A stretch of DNA of 64,000 bases from Streptomyces vietnamensis (GTDB lineage: Bacteria; Actinomycetota; Actinomycetes; Streptomycetales; Streptomycetaceae), in assembly GCF_000830005.1 (NCBI RefSeq), contig NZ_CP010407.1:8444001-8508000 (forward strand). The letters run 5' to 3'. A program made the position numbers and the translations under genes. Positions within the stretch are counted from its first letter, which is position 1, and every line of letters begins with the position of its first letter. The notes under the pieces are model-generated. The model ran no database searches. It worked only from the letters and a program-made list of their open reading frames with translations, and was not told the DNA's origin. Positions 9,739 to 18,885 of this stretch are shown piece by piece.

Positions 9739-11087
9739 CGCTCCCGCCGGGCGGACCGGGCGGACCGGGCGGACCGGGCGGACCGGGCGGACCGGGCGGA
9801 CCGGGCGGGCCCGGTGTCCCCGGCGGTCCGGGTGTCCCCGGCCGGCCGGGGACCGGTGGCGGGGTGGCGGGGCCGGGTCGGCCCGCCCGGCGGCTGCAGG
9901 CCGCCGCGCGCCGGGACGCGGTCGCGGACGACGCCGTGCCCGGCGCCTGGGCCGCCACGGGATCTCTGCCCTTCGCCGGCTTCTGGGGCCAGCCCGCCGA
10001 CGCCGCAGTGCTCCTCGGCGACGGTCGGGTGCTCCTGGCCGGCGGGGAGGACGGCCGCCGCACGCCCACCGACGCCACTGCGCTCTACGACCCGGGCGCG
10101 GGCACCTGGACGGCCGCCGCCCCGATGTGGACCCCGCGCAGGCTGCACACCGTGACCCCGCTCGCCGACGGCCGGGTGCTGGCCGTCGGCGGCATCGGCC
10201 ACGCCCCCGACGGCCCCGCCGAAGGGCTCGCCACCGCCGAGGTCCACGATCCCGCCACCGGGCGCTGGACGCCCACCGGGGCGCTGCGCCAGGCCCGCTT
10301 CTCCCACTCGGCGACCCGGCTCCCGGACGGCCGGGTCCTGGTGGCGGGCGGCGCCACCGCGCGCCCCGGGCCCACTCCGTACACCCTGCGGACCGCCGAG
10401 CTCTACGACCCCGTCACCGGCCAGTGGACACTGGCCCGGCCCATGACCGACGCGCGCTTCGGCCACCCGGCCGTGCTCCTCGGCGACGGCCGGGTACTGC
10501 TGGTCGGCGGGGTCCTCGCGGTCGGGCGGGGCCGCTACGGGGCGCTCGGCTACTGCGAGACGTACGACCCGGCCACCGGGCTCTGGGCGCCCACCGGCAC
10601 GCTGGCCGGCGCCCGCAAGGGCCATCAGGCGACCCTCCTGCCCGATGGCACGGTGCTGGTGACCGGCGGTGACATGCGCGGATTCCGCCCCGACGACTGG
10701 GCGTTCGACCCGTACAGCCAGTGGGTGACGGAGCGCTTCGACCCCGGCTCCGGCACCTGGAGCACCGACACCGACATGCCGTGGGGCCGCAGCCACCACC
10801 GGGCGGTCCCGCTCCCGTCGGGCCAGGTGCTGGTGATCGGCGGCACCGATGACATCTCGCTCGCCGTGGGCTACCAGAACGCGATGGTCTACGACCCGGT
10901 CGCGCGCACCTGGTCCACGGAGTTCGGCACGGTGGAGGGCCGTTGGGCCCCGGCCGCGGTCGCCCTCGGGGACGGCCGGGTCCTCGCCGTCGGCGGACTG
11001 ACCCGGTCCGGGCCCGCCGCCCCCGTACTCGGCGAGGACGAGGTCACCGCCACCGCCGAGATCTACACGCCCGCGAGCACGCGGTGA
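9735..11087 (+). CDS. Kelch-repeat (galactose-oxidase-like) propeller protein 1 with collagen-like N-terminus
   Basis: The ATG overlaps the TcA stop as ATGA, giving 450 residues. The first 35 or so residues are Gly-Gly-Pro triplets followed by GVP and GRP triplets, a collagen-like stretch. A Kelch domain follows with seven recurring DGRVLxxGG-type motifs, each paired with a LYDPxTGxWT strand, so a seven-bladed propeller is expected. There is no signal peptide and no copper-ligand pattern that I can see, so enzyme activity is doubtful. It is the first of three Kelch paralogues placed directly behind the TcA gene. In known Tc toxins the TcA C-terminus is closed by a beta-propeller of TcB. A propeller partner encoded here is therefore suggestive, but that role is inferred. 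Confidence 0.85.
   Translation: MTLPPGGPGGPGGPGGPGGPGGPGGPGVPGGPGVPGRPGTGGGVAGPGRPARRLQAAARRDAVADDAVPGAWAATGSLPFAGFWGQPADAAVLLGDGRVLLAGGEDGRRTPTDATALYDPGAGTWTAAAPMWTPRRLHTVTPLADGRVLAVGGIGHAPDGPAEGLATAEVHDPATGRWTPTGALRQARFSHSATRLPDGRVLVAGGATARPGPTPYTLRTAELYDPVTGQWTLARPMTDARFGHPAVLLGDGRVLLVGGVLAVGRGRYGALGYCETYDPATGLWAPTGTLAGARKGHQATLLPDGTVLVTGGDMRGFRPDDWAFDPYSQWVTERFDPGSGTWSTDTDMPWGRSHHRAVPLPSGQVLVIGGTDDISLAVGYQNAMVYDPVARTWSTEFGTVEGRWAPAAVALGDGRVLAVGGLTRSGPAAPVLGEDEVTATAEIYTPASTR
9749..9811 (+). repeat. 9-bp tandem repeat encoding Gly-Gly-Pro triplets
   Basis: Six perfect copies of GGGCGGACC followed by a seventh variant copy lie in frame at the start of Kelch gene 1. They encode a collagen-like Gly-X-Y run. 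Such a repeat can change in length by slippage without breaking the frame. Confidence 0.9.
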
Positions 11088-11105
11088 ACCGACGAGGAGG
11101 ACGAG

Positions 11106-12293
11106 GTGCGCACGCTCGTGACGGACGGCGGTGACCGGCCGCCGCCCGCGACGGCGGTCACCGGACACTGGGCACCGGCAGGGACGCTGCCCGTCCCACT
11201 GGTCTACTGGCACGGTCAGTACGAGGGTCCCGTCACCCTCCACGACGGGCGGGTGCTTGCCGCGGGTGGCGCCGGACGGCTCCTCGAAGCCCTCGCCGAC
11301 GCGGCGGTGTTCGACCCGGCCTCGGGCACCTGGACCGAGACGGGCAGGCTGCACGAGGCACGCCGCATCCACTCGCTGACGGTGCTTCGCGACGGCCGGG
11401 TCCTTGCCGCCGGAGGCATCACCGGCCCGCAGGCATTCCCGCCGAGCGCGGTCGCCGGCAGCGAGCTCTACGACCCCGAGGCCGGGACCTGGACGCCCGC
11501 CGCGCCCATGGCCGGTGCCCGGTACGGGCATTCGGCCACCCTGCTGCCGGACGGCCGGGTCCTCGTGGCGGGCGGCAACCGGCTCCGCGACGCACGGACC
11601 GTCGTCACCCTGACGACCGCCGAGCTCTTCGACCCGGACACCGGCACCTGGTCGCCCGCCGCCGAGATGGCCGACGCCCGCTGGCACCACATCGTGGCCC
11701 CGCTGCCGGGCGGACACCTCCTCGCGGTCGCAGGCCTGGCCGCCACCGGGCAGTTGCTGCCGACCGCACTCGCCCTCTGCGAGGTCTACGACCCGCGCAC
11801 CGACAGCTGGGCGGCGACCGGGGCGCTGCGCGACGCCCGGTACGGCCACCAGGCCGTCCCGCTGCCCGACGGCACGGTCCTCGCCATGGGCGGCGGACGG
11901 TCGCGCTCCGACGACGCCCGCTTCGACCCGTACGGCACGACGAGGGTGGAACGCTACGACCCGGAGACCGGAACCTGGTACGACGAACAGCCGCTGCCGT
12001 GGACCCGCAGCCACCCCCGGGCGCTGCCCCTGCCCTCGGGCGAGGTCCTGGTGTTCGGTGGCGCGGACGAGGCCGCCCTGGACGTGGGCTTCCCGAGCGC
12101 GCTGCGCTTCGACCCGGTCGCCCGCCGCTGGTCCCCTGCCGGGCCACTGCGGACCGGACGCTGGGCGTTCGGCGCGACCTCGCTCGCCGATGGCCGGGTC
12201 CTCGCGGCGGGCGGGGTCTCCCGTGCCGGGTCCGCCACCGCGGTCTTCGCCGCAGCAGTCGGCGCGGGGGAGGCCGAGGTGTTCACGCCATGA
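11106..12293 (+). CDS. Kelch-repeat propeller protein 2
   Basis: GTG start at 11106 with a GAGGAGGACGAG ribosome binding region just upstream, 18 nt after the stop of Kelch 1. It encodes 395 residues. Seven Kelch motifs are visible: DGRVLAAGG twice, DGRVLVAGG, GGHLLAVAG, DGTVLAMGG, SGEVLVFGG and DGRVLAAGG. This suggests one seven-bladed propeller filling nearly the whole protein. It lacks the Gly-Pro leader of Kelch 1 and has no signal peptide. The stop overlaps the ATG of Kelch 3 by ATGA, so production of the two is likely coupled. Partner or cargo roles in the Tc complex are inferred from the operon only. Confidence 0.85.
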   Translation: MRTLVTDGGDRPPPATAVTGHWAPAGTLPVPLVYWHGQYEGPVTLHDGRVLAAGGAGRLLEALADAAVFDPASGTWTETGRLHEARRIHSLTVLRDGRVLAAGGITGPQAFPPSAVAGSELYDPEAGTWTPAAPMAGARYGHSATLLPDGRVLVAGGNRLRDARTVVTLTTAELFDPDTGTWSPAAEMADARWHHIVAPLPGGHLLAVAGLAATGQLLPTALALCEVYDPRTDSWAATGALRDARYGHQAVPLPDGTVLAMGGGRSRSDDARFDPYGTTRVERYDPETGTWYDEQPLPWTRSHPRALPLPSGEVLVFGGADEAALDVGFPSALRFDPVARRWSPAGPLRTGRWAFGATSLADGRVLAAGGVSRAGSATAVFAAAVGAGEAEVFTP

Positions 12294-13447
12294 GCACCGG
12301 ACACTGGGCACCGGTCGGCGCACTGCCCTGGGAGCAGGACCTGTTCGGCGCGGCGAGCGGCGCGGTCCGGCTCCCCGACGGCCGGGTCCTCCTCGCGGGC
12401 GGGGCGGACGCCCTGCTCGCCGCCACCGCCGAGGCGGCCCTGTTCACCCCGGCCACGGGCACCTGGTCGGAGACGGCGCCCCTGCGCACCGCCCGGCGGA
12501 TGCACACCACCACCGTCCTCGCCGACGGCCGGGTCCTGGTGACCGGCGGCTACACCGGCCCGCTCTCCTTCCCCGTGCGCCCACTCGGCACGGCCGAGGT
12601 GTACGACCCGGGGACCGGTCGCTGGACGGACACCGTGCCCATGAGGCAGGCCCGTTGCGGGCACTCCGCGACACTGCTCGCCGACGGCCGGGTCCTGGTG
12701 GCGGGCGGCAGCGACCGCCGCTCGGGGGACTCCGAGCGCTCACTGACCTCGGCCGAGGTGTTCGACCCGGAAGGCGGCGGACGGTGGACCGCGACCGGCG
12801 ACCTCACCGACGCCCGGACGCACCATCCCGCCACGGCCCTGGCCGACGGCAGCGTTCTGGTGGCCGGCGGCTGGGCCTCGACCCGCCGGGACGGGTCGGG
12901 AGGGGCCGCCCTCGCGCACTGCGAGCGCTACGACCCGGGCACGGGCACCTGGACCCGGACGGCCGGTCTTGCCGTGCCCCGCACAGCCCACCAACTGACG
13001 CCGCTGCCCGACGGTTCCGTGCTGGCCACCGGCGGCGGCACGAGCGGGGACATCGGACCCGACGGGCGCGTCGACCCGTACAGCCTGGCCACCGCCGAGC
13101 GCTACCACCCGGGCTCCGGCACCTGGACCCGCGAGCCGGACATGCCCTGCGGCCGTTCCCTGCACCGGGCCCTCCCGCTGCCCTCGGGCGAGGTCCTGGT
13201 GGTGGGCGGCGGCACGGAGCCCCTGTGCGACGCGGGCCTGAGCAGTGCCGTGCTGTACGACCCGCTGACCCGGAGCTGGTCGCCGGCGGCCGGGACGGCG
13301 GTGGGCCGCGCCGAGTTCGCAGCGGTGGCACTGGCCGACGGGCGGATCCTGGTGGCGGGCGGCGCGGTCCGCACGGGCCCGTCCACGCCGACGGGCGGCC
13401 ATCATCGGCTCACGCGCACGAGCGAGCTGTACACCCCGGCCTCTTGA
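12290..13447 (+). CDS. Kelch-repeat propeller protein 3
   Basis: The ATG overlaps the preceding stop (ATGA). It encodes 385 residues with seven Kelch motifs, from DGRVLLAGG near residue 28 to DGRILVAGG near 350, and LYDP/YDPGTGTWT strands between them. The opening MSTGHWAPVGALPW resembles the segment before the first blade in Kelch 2 (TGHWAPAGTLPV), so these genes arose by tandem duplication and then diverged. No transmembrane or secretion signal is seen. It is the last gene of the TcA-Kelch operon; a 300-bp gap follows before the phosphatase gene. Confidence 0.85.
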   Translation: MSTGHWAPVGALPWEQDLFGAASGAVRLPDGRVLLAGGADALLAATAEAALFTPATGTWSETAPLRTARRMHTTTVLADGRVLVTGGYTGPLSFPVRPLGTAEVYDPGTGRWTDTVPMRQARCGHSATLLADGRVLVAGGSDRRSGDSERSLTSAEVFDPEGGGRWTATGDLTDARTHHPATALADGSVLVAGGWASTRRDGSGGAALAHCERYDPGTGTWTRTAGLAVPRTAHQLTPLPDGSVLATGGGTSGDIGPDGRVDPYSLATAERYHPGSGTWTREPDMPCGRSLHRALPLPSGEVLVVGGGTEPLCDAGLSSAVLYDPLTRSWSPAAGTAVGRAEFAAVALADGRILVAGGAVRTGPSTPTGGHHRLTRTSELYTPAS

Positions 13448-13748
13448 ACCTCGGCAGCGGCCCTTCGACGGATCAGTTCGGCCGCCTTCTCGACCGCGTC
13501 CCCGGAGCGGGTACGGGCCTGGGCCCGGCGCGCCGAGCGCGGCCCCCTCGATCGCCACGCGGAGGGCGACGCCGTCGAACAGGTCGGAGGGCCCGGGGCT
13601 CGCCGACTTCGGGGGCGCGTCTCGTCGAAGATGCTCAGATCTCCGCGCCGTCCTGGGCAAGCTCTCGGCCCGGAGTCGGCCGATCGGCCGGAAAAAGGTG
13701 CATGCTGGGCACGAACAGCGATCGAGTACCTGCCTGGAGGTCGAAAGA
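13448..13748. other. intergenic gap between Kelch operon and phosphatase gene
   Basis: About 300 bp without a convincing gene on either strand. The last 20 bases hold the GGAGG ribosome binding site at 13736-13740 for the next gene. I see no clear terminator hairpin. Confidence 0.5.
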
Positions 13749-15548
13749 GTGAACGGCGGCGAGGGGAGACGACGCGTGCCCGGCCGCGCCTCGGCCGGCA
13801 AGGGCGCTGCGGCGCACGGCCCGGCCGGTGCCCGCAGGCGGCTCGCCCGGAGCGGCGGCGAGGTCCCCCTCGACCGGCTCACCACACGCGATCGGCTCGC
13901 CTGGTTGAACTCCGCCGGTTCCAGGATCGGCACCACCCTCGACCTGGAACGCACTGCCCAGGAGCTGGCCGAGTTCACCGTGCCACGCTTCGCCGACGGC
14001 ACCGCCGTCGACATTCTGGAGAGCGTCCTGCAGGGCGAGGAAGGCGCACGGTGGACGGGTACGGGCGCCCCGCTCATGCGGGCCACCGCGCTGTGCGCCG
14101 TCGAGGAGCTGTCCTCCCTCGAACCGACCCCGGTGGGCGAGACCACCGCTCGCGCCGAAGAGGCGCACGAGACGCTGCTCCACCGCTACTGTCTGCGACA
14201 GGGCAGGCCGGTGCTGGTGAGACGCATGAGGAGGGACGACTTCCTCAAGGTCGCGCCGACGGAGAGCGCCGCGGCGAAGATGCGAGCCGCCGGAGTGCAC
14301 AGCTACCTCGCCGTACCGCTGATCGCCCGCGGGCTACTGCTCGGCAGCGCGGACTTCGTCCGCGGCCCCGGAAGGCCACCGTTCTCCTCCACCGACCTGG
14401 CACTGGCGGAACAGCTGGCCTCCCAGGCCGCCGTCTACATCGACAACGCCCGGCTGTACGGACGCGAGCGTGAGCGCGTCGTCTCGTTGCAACGCGCTTT
14501 GCTGCCGCGCGTGACCCCGGTGACGCCCGGGCTGCGCGTACAGGCGGAGTACGCGCCCTCGACGGCCCACCACGGCGTGGGCGGGGACTGGTACGACGTC
14601 ATGGCCCTGCCCGGCGGACGTACGGCCCTCATGGTGGGCGACGTCATGGGCCACGGGTTGCCCGCGGCCGCCACCATGGGGCGTCTGCGGGCGGTGGCCC
14701 GCACCCTGATGACCCTGGACATGGCCCCGGAGCGCGTTCTCGCCCGGCTCGACCTCGCCACCCGTGACCTGGAGGACGAGCAGGTCGCCACGTTCCTCTG
14801 CGCCGTGTTCGACCCGGCCGACTCCACGTACACGCTGGCCAGCGCCGGGCACCTGCCGCCGCTGCTCCTCGACGGACAGGGCTCCGCCGAGTTCGTGGAC
14901 GTACCGGTCGGCGCGCCGCTCGGTGCGGGAGTGATCCCGTACGACCCGATCCGTCTGAAAGTACCGAGGGGCGGCAATCTGGTCATGTACACGGACGGCC
15001 TCGTCAAGTCCCGCCACGCGGACATCGACCACCAGCTGGACTGTCTGCGCTCCGCGGCGCGCGGCCTGGCCCCCGACGTCCTCGAAGGCGGCGGCCTGAT
15101 CGGGTGCGCCCCTGCCGACGCCGCCCGCTTCGACGAGGCCGTGCTCCTCGTCGCGACGGCCCCCGCGGAAGACCCGGCCGATGTGCGCGAGTGGCAGTTG
15201 CCGCAGGAAGGGCGAGCGGCGTCCGTGGCCCGGAGCCTGGTCACGGACCAGCTTGCCGCATGGGATCTGACGGAGCTCGGCGACGTCTTCGAACTCGTCG
15301 TCTCCGAACTCGTCGGCAACGCCCTGCGCTACGGCAACGGCCCGGGCAGACTCCGGCTGCTCCGTGGCGACCGCCTCGTCGTGGAGGTCTCGGACACAGG
15401 CCCCGACCTGCCCCAGATCCAGCACGCGGATCTCAGCGACGAGGGCGGCCGAGGCCTCCAGCTCATCAACATGCTGTGCCGCCGATGGGGCTCCTGCCGC
15501 ACCGTGAACGGCAAGGTGGTCTGGGCGGAACAGAACCTTCCCTCCTGA
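13749..15548 (+). CDS. SpoIIE-type PP2C phosphatase with GAF and anti-sigma-like ATPase domains
   Basis: The start is GTG at 13749, chosen over an upstream GTG at 13698 because GGAGG sits 8 nt before it. The product has 599 residues: a GAF domain at about 50-245, a PP2C/SpoIIE phosphatase at about 245-463, and a HATPase_c domain of the RsbW/SpoIIAB type at about 475-599. The phosphatase has GGDWYDV, VGDVMGHG and YTDGL. The ATPase has ELVGNALRYG, SDTGP and GRGL boxes. Such proteins act on anti-anti-sigma partners in partner-switching stress or development pathways; the partner is not encoded here. It is probably cytoplasmic, and its domain order matches the longer paralogue at 16359. Confidence 0.88.
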   Translation: MNGGEGRRRVPGRASAGKGAAAHGPAGARRRLARSGGEVPLDRLTTRDRLAWLNSAGSRIGTTLDLERTAQELAEFTVPRFADGTAVDILESVLQGEEGARWTGTGAPLMRATALCAVEELSSLEPTPVGETTARAEEAHETLLHRYCLRQGRPVLVRRMRRDDFLKVAPTESAAAKMRAAGVHSYLAVPLIARGLLLGSADFVRGPGRPPFSSTDLALAEQLASQAAVYIDNARLYGRERERVVSLQRALLPRVTPVTPGLRVQAEYAPSTAHHGVGGDWYDVMALPGGRTALMVGDVMGHGLPAAATMGRLRAVARTLMTLDMAPERVLARLDLATRDLEDEQVATFLCAVFDPADSTYTLASAGHLPPLLLDGQGSAEFVDVPVGAPLGAGVIPYDPIRLKVPRGGNLVMYTDGLVKSRHADIDHQLDCLRSAARGLAPDVLEGGGLIGCAPADAARFDEAVLLVATAPAEDPADVREWQLPQEGRAASVARSLVTDQLAAWDLTELGDVFELVVSELVGNALRYGNGPGRLRLLRGDRLVVEVSDTGPDLPQIQHADLSDEGGRGLQLINMLCRRWGSCRTVNGKVVWAEQNLPS

Positions 15549-15680
15549 GGACGGACACCGACGCCGGCGTGACGAGAGCGACGACGCCGCTAGTCGGCCA
15601 CCGGATGGAGCCGTACCGGATGGAGCCGCACCGGGGGGCGCACCGCACGATCCGGCGCAGACCTCCACAGGAATCCACCC

Positions 15681-16022
15681 TCACCGAGGCGGCCGCAGCC
15701 CCGCCGGACCGCTGCCCATGTCCTTCGAACCCTCGGGCAGCCCGTCGGGCCCCGCCCCGTTGCGGGCGGCAGCCGCGTGCAACGCCCGCAGGGCGATCAG
15801 GAGCACGCCGATGTCGTCCAAGTAGACCGGGTCCGGGATCAGGTCGATCGGTGAGACCGTGTAGAGCACCGAAGCCCAGAACAGGGCCTTGGACTGCAAC
15901 GGGACACCGGCGTCCAGCAGCAACCTCCGAGTCCGGAAGACGCGGATGAGCAGAACGGCCGCGTATCCCGCCACCACGAGCACGAGAACGACGGCCACGA
16001 TGAGCCAGAGGGAGCTGTCCAT
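15681..16022 (-). CDS. DUF1232 (YkvA-like) membrane protein
   Basis: 113 residues, starting at the ATG at 16022 with AGGAGAG upstream. A frame extension further upstream is rejected because it lacks a ribosome binding site. An N-terminal transmembrane helix at about 4-27 is followed by the DUF1232 signature around LYTVSPIDLIPDPVYLDDIG at about 58-77. The family is widespread, membrane-associated and of unknown function. It lies between two phosphatase genes but on the opposite strand, so it is not in their operon. Confidence 0.82.
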   Translation of the reverse strand: MDSSLWLIVAVVLVLVVAGYAAVLLIRVFRTRRLLLDAGVPLQSKALFWASVLYTVSPIDLIPDPVYLDDIGVLLIALRALHAAAARNGAGPDGLPEGSKDMGSGPAGLRPPR

Positions 16023-16358
16023 GCTGCTCTCCTGCCGGGGAACGTCCAGGCCACGCCGGTCGTCCGCGGCGGTCACCAGGCTACGACGCCGGCCCGCTGT
16101 CCGGCCTCGTCGGCCGCTCGCGTCACCGGCTCCTCTCCCCTCCGTGGGGACCGGACACACACGGTCGCGTACGGCGGCCGACAGGCCGAGTCCGGATCGA
16201 CGGCACCGGTCTCGCGCGACGGCGCACAGGTCCGCCTCCCGGAGGAGTACCCGGAGGAGGGCGGCGAGGCGGTGCCGCCCCGGTTCGCGCTGTGCGGTGG
16301 CCGTCCGGACCGGACCGAGCGCACTGCGGTCGCGACCGCTCGGAAGGATGATGGGACC
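16023..16358. other. divergent intergenic region
   Basis: 336 bp between the reverse DUF1232 gene and the forward PAS-phosphatase gene. It presumably holds both promoters. I see no clear operator, hairpin or small gene. Confidence 0.4.
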
Positions 16359-18755
16359 ATGGAAGGGCTATCTTTCACTCCTCCCGCCGGGGCGGACGAA
16401 GGCGGGCACCTCGGCCCGCCCCCGGCCGCTTTCGCCCTGCTTGCCGCAGACGGAGTGCTCGTCGGGTGGAGTCGTGAGGCCGAGGCCCTCCTGGGGTATC
16501 CCGCTTCGCAGGTACTGGGACGCCGGGCGGCGGATCTGCTCGTCACCCCGCACGCCGATCGCGGCAGCTCGGAAGAGCAGTGGCCGGATCAGCAGCTGCG
16601 GCTCGGTGGGACACGCAGTGCCGTCGTGGACGTGCGCCACCGCAGCGGACACACCGTGCGTGTGGCGGTCACTCTGCGTCCCCTTACCCCCGCCTCCGAC
16701 GGGGACTCCACCGGCCGGGTCCCCTCCGCCGTCCTCATGGCGGCCGAGCTGGAGGGGCTCCGCTGGTGGGAGACCCGACAGGCGATGCTGCAGGGGCTCG
16801 TCACCCAGTCGCCGGTGACACTGGCCATCTACGGTCCCGGCGCGCGCCTCTTGTGGGCCAACGCAGCCAGTGTCCGGGAGCTCGGCGGCGACCTCACGGC
16901 ATCGCTGGGCCGCTCCATGACCGAACTCTTTCCCGGCGATGTCCTCACCACCCAGCATCTGGCGCCGCCCGAGGAATTCGTCCAGCAGATCCTCGACACC
17001 GGTGAGCCGGTCATCGACGTGCATTTCCGAGGGCGCGCCCCGGCCGACCCGCGGCGTGAGCGCGTCTGGTCCTCGTCCTATTTCCGCCTCCTCGACGGCC
17101 GGGGAGAGCCGGTGGGCGTGTGCGAACAGTCCATCGACGTCACCGACCACTACCGTGCGCAGCAGCGCCTCGCGCTCCTCGCGGAGGCCGGTGCACGGAT
17201 CGGGGCGACGCTCGACCCGTCCGGAACGGCAGCGGAGCTCGCCAGGGTCGCCGTGCCGCGGTACGCCGACGCCGTGCTGGTCGACGTGGCGGCAGAGGTG
17301 CTCGAGGGAGAGGAACCGAAGCCCGTCACGGCGTGGGACCTGGTACGCGTGGCCGATTCCGACGGAGAACCCTCCCGGGTGGGCGAGCGGGTCGCGTACG
17401 CCGCCGGATCGTCGCAGGCCGAGAGCCTGGCCGGGGGCCGCGCGACCGCGGACGCCGTGGTCGCGCCGACGCGACTGTACGTCCCGCTGATCGTGCGGGG
17501 GACGCCCTTGGGCCTTGTCACCTTCGTGCGGGGTGAGGACTCGGAACCCTTCGACGACGGCGACCGGGCGGTGGCAGAGGAGCTGGCGTCGCGGACCGCT
17601 GTGTGCATCGACAACGCCCGGCGGTACCGCCGGGAGCGCACCGCCGCGCTCATGCTCCAGCGCAGCCTGCTGCCACGATCGCTGCCCGAGCTGAGCGCGG
17701 TCGAGGCGGCGAGTCGCTATCTGCCCGCCGACAGCCACCTCGGCGCCGGCGGCGACTGGTTCGACGTCATTCCGCTGTCCGGCGCACGTGTCGGACTCGT
17801 CGTGGGGGACGTCGTCGGCCACGGGCTGGGAGCCGCTGCCACCATGGGGCGCTTGCGCGCGATGGTGCGCACCCTGGCCGAGCTGGACCTCGCGCCCGAC
17901 GAACTCCTGGCCCGGCTGAACGATCAAGTCGGCAAGGACGCGTCGGACCAGAACGTGAAAGGCCCGGACGGCAGCGGCGCCGTCGGAGCGACGTGCGTCT
18001 ACGGGATCTACGATCCGGCTTCCCGGACGAGCACCTGGGCGGCGGCAGGACATCCGCCGCCGGCTGTGGTGCAGCCGCACGGCCCCGTCAGCTTCCTCCG
18101 TCTGCCACCGGGGCCTCCGCTGGGTGTGGGACGGCTTCCGTACGAGGGTGCGGAAGTGACGCTCGCCGAGGGAAGCCTGGTCGTCCTGTTCACCGACGGC
18201 CTCGTGGAGGCCCGGGGGCAAGGCATCGACGTGGGCTTGGGCCGCCTGGCGGCTGTACTCGGGGAGCAGCGAGGCTCGTCGTCGGAGCTGTTGTGCGGCC
18301 AGATCGTCGCGGATCTGGTGTCCGACCACGTACGGGACGACGCGACGCTCCTTGTCGTGCGTACCCGTGCGCTGGACGCACGCCAGGTGGCGGCCTGGGA
18401 GCTGCCCTCGGACCCCGCGCTCGTCGCACGCGCACGTTCGATGGCCGCGGAACAGCTGGGGCGGTGGGGACTGGACGAGCTGGCCTTCACCACGGAACTG
18501 GTGGTCAGTGAACTGGTCACCAACGCGATCCGTCACGCCTCCGGCCCGATCGGGCTGCGCCTGATCCGGGACCGTTCCCTCATCTGCGAGGTCTCCGACT
18601 CGCAGCACACCTCACCGCACGCCCGTTACGCAGGCAACGACGAGGAGGGCGGACGCGGACTGTTCATGGTCGCCCAGCTCACCGAGCACTGGGGTACGCG
18701 CTACATGCCGACGGGCAAGACGATCTGGGCGGAACAGGCCTTGCCCGTGCCTTGA
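16359..18755 (+). CDS. PAS-GAF-PP2C-HATPase signalling phosphatase
   Basis: 798 residues from the ATG at 16359, with GGAAGG at 16342-16347. Approximate order: PAS 24-114, a second PAS 145-264, GAF 269-420, SpoIIE-type PP2C 427-664 and HATPase_c 674-797. Phosphatase motifs GGDWFDV, VGDVVGHG and FTDGL are present. The ATPase domain has ELVTNAIRHA and GRGLFMV. It is a sensory version of the gene at 13749 with two extra PAS domains, so a small ligand, redox or light cue is plausible. It should dephosphorylate or bind components of a sigma-factor partner switch; no sigma or anti-anti-sigma gene is nearby. No transmembrane helix is seen. Confidence 0.88.
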   Translation: MEGLSFTPPAGADEGGHLGPPPAAFALLAADGVLVGWSREAEALLGYPASQVLGRRAADLLVTPHADRGSSEEQWPDQQLRLGGTRSAVVDVRHRSGHTVRVAVTLRPLTPASDGDSTGRVPSAVLMAAELEGLRWWETRQAMLQGLVTQSPVTLAIYGPGARLLWANAASVRELGGDLTASLGRSMTELFPGDVLTTQHLAPPEEFVQQILDTGEPVIDVHFRGRAPADPRRERVWSSSYFRLLDGRGEPVGVCEQSIDVTDHYRAQQRLALLAEAGARIGATLDPSGTAAELARVAVPRYADAVLVDVAAEVLEGEEPKPVTAWDLVRVADSDGEPSRVGERVAYAAGSSQAESLAGGRATADAVVAPTRLYVPLIVRGTPLGLVTFVRGEDSEPFDDGDRAVAEELASRTAVCIDNARRYRRERTAALMLQRSLLPRSLPELSAVEAASRYLPADSHLGAGGDWFDVIPLSGARVGLVVGDVVGHGLGAAATMGRLRAMVRTLAELDLAPDELLARLNDQVGKDASDQNVKGPDGSGAVGATCVYGIYDPASRTSTWAAAGHPPPAVVQPHGPVSFLRLPPGPPLGVGRLPYEGAEVTLAEGSLVVLFTDGLVEARGQGIDVGLGRLAAVLGEQRGSSSELLCGQIVADLVSDHVRDDATLLVVRTRALDARQVAAWELPSDPALVARARSMAAEQLGRWGLDELAFTTELVVSELVTNAIRHASGPIGLRLIRDRSLICEVSDSQHTSPHARYAGNDEEGGRGLFMVAQLTEHWGTRYMPTGKTIWAEQALPVP

Positions 18756-18885
18756 CGGCCACGCGCCGCCCGCCGTGGGTGGAGGAGTTCGAGGCATGCC
18801 GGGCCGCCGCCCCGGAAGGCGGCGAAGGCCCGGTCGGTGAGAGGTTCCAGGGCTCGTGGGGCGACACCTCGCCCACGGGCCTGGC

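Noticed and set aside
9453..12323. 956-codon reverse frame across the Kelch genes
   Set aside because: Mirror of the repetitive Kelch coding sequence. The Kelch reading has clear motifs and ribosome sites; the reverse does not.
523..13447. extracellular contractile injection system
   Set aside because: No sheath, tube, baseplate or AAA ATPase gene is visible; the TcA-specific domains point to a Tc toxin instead.
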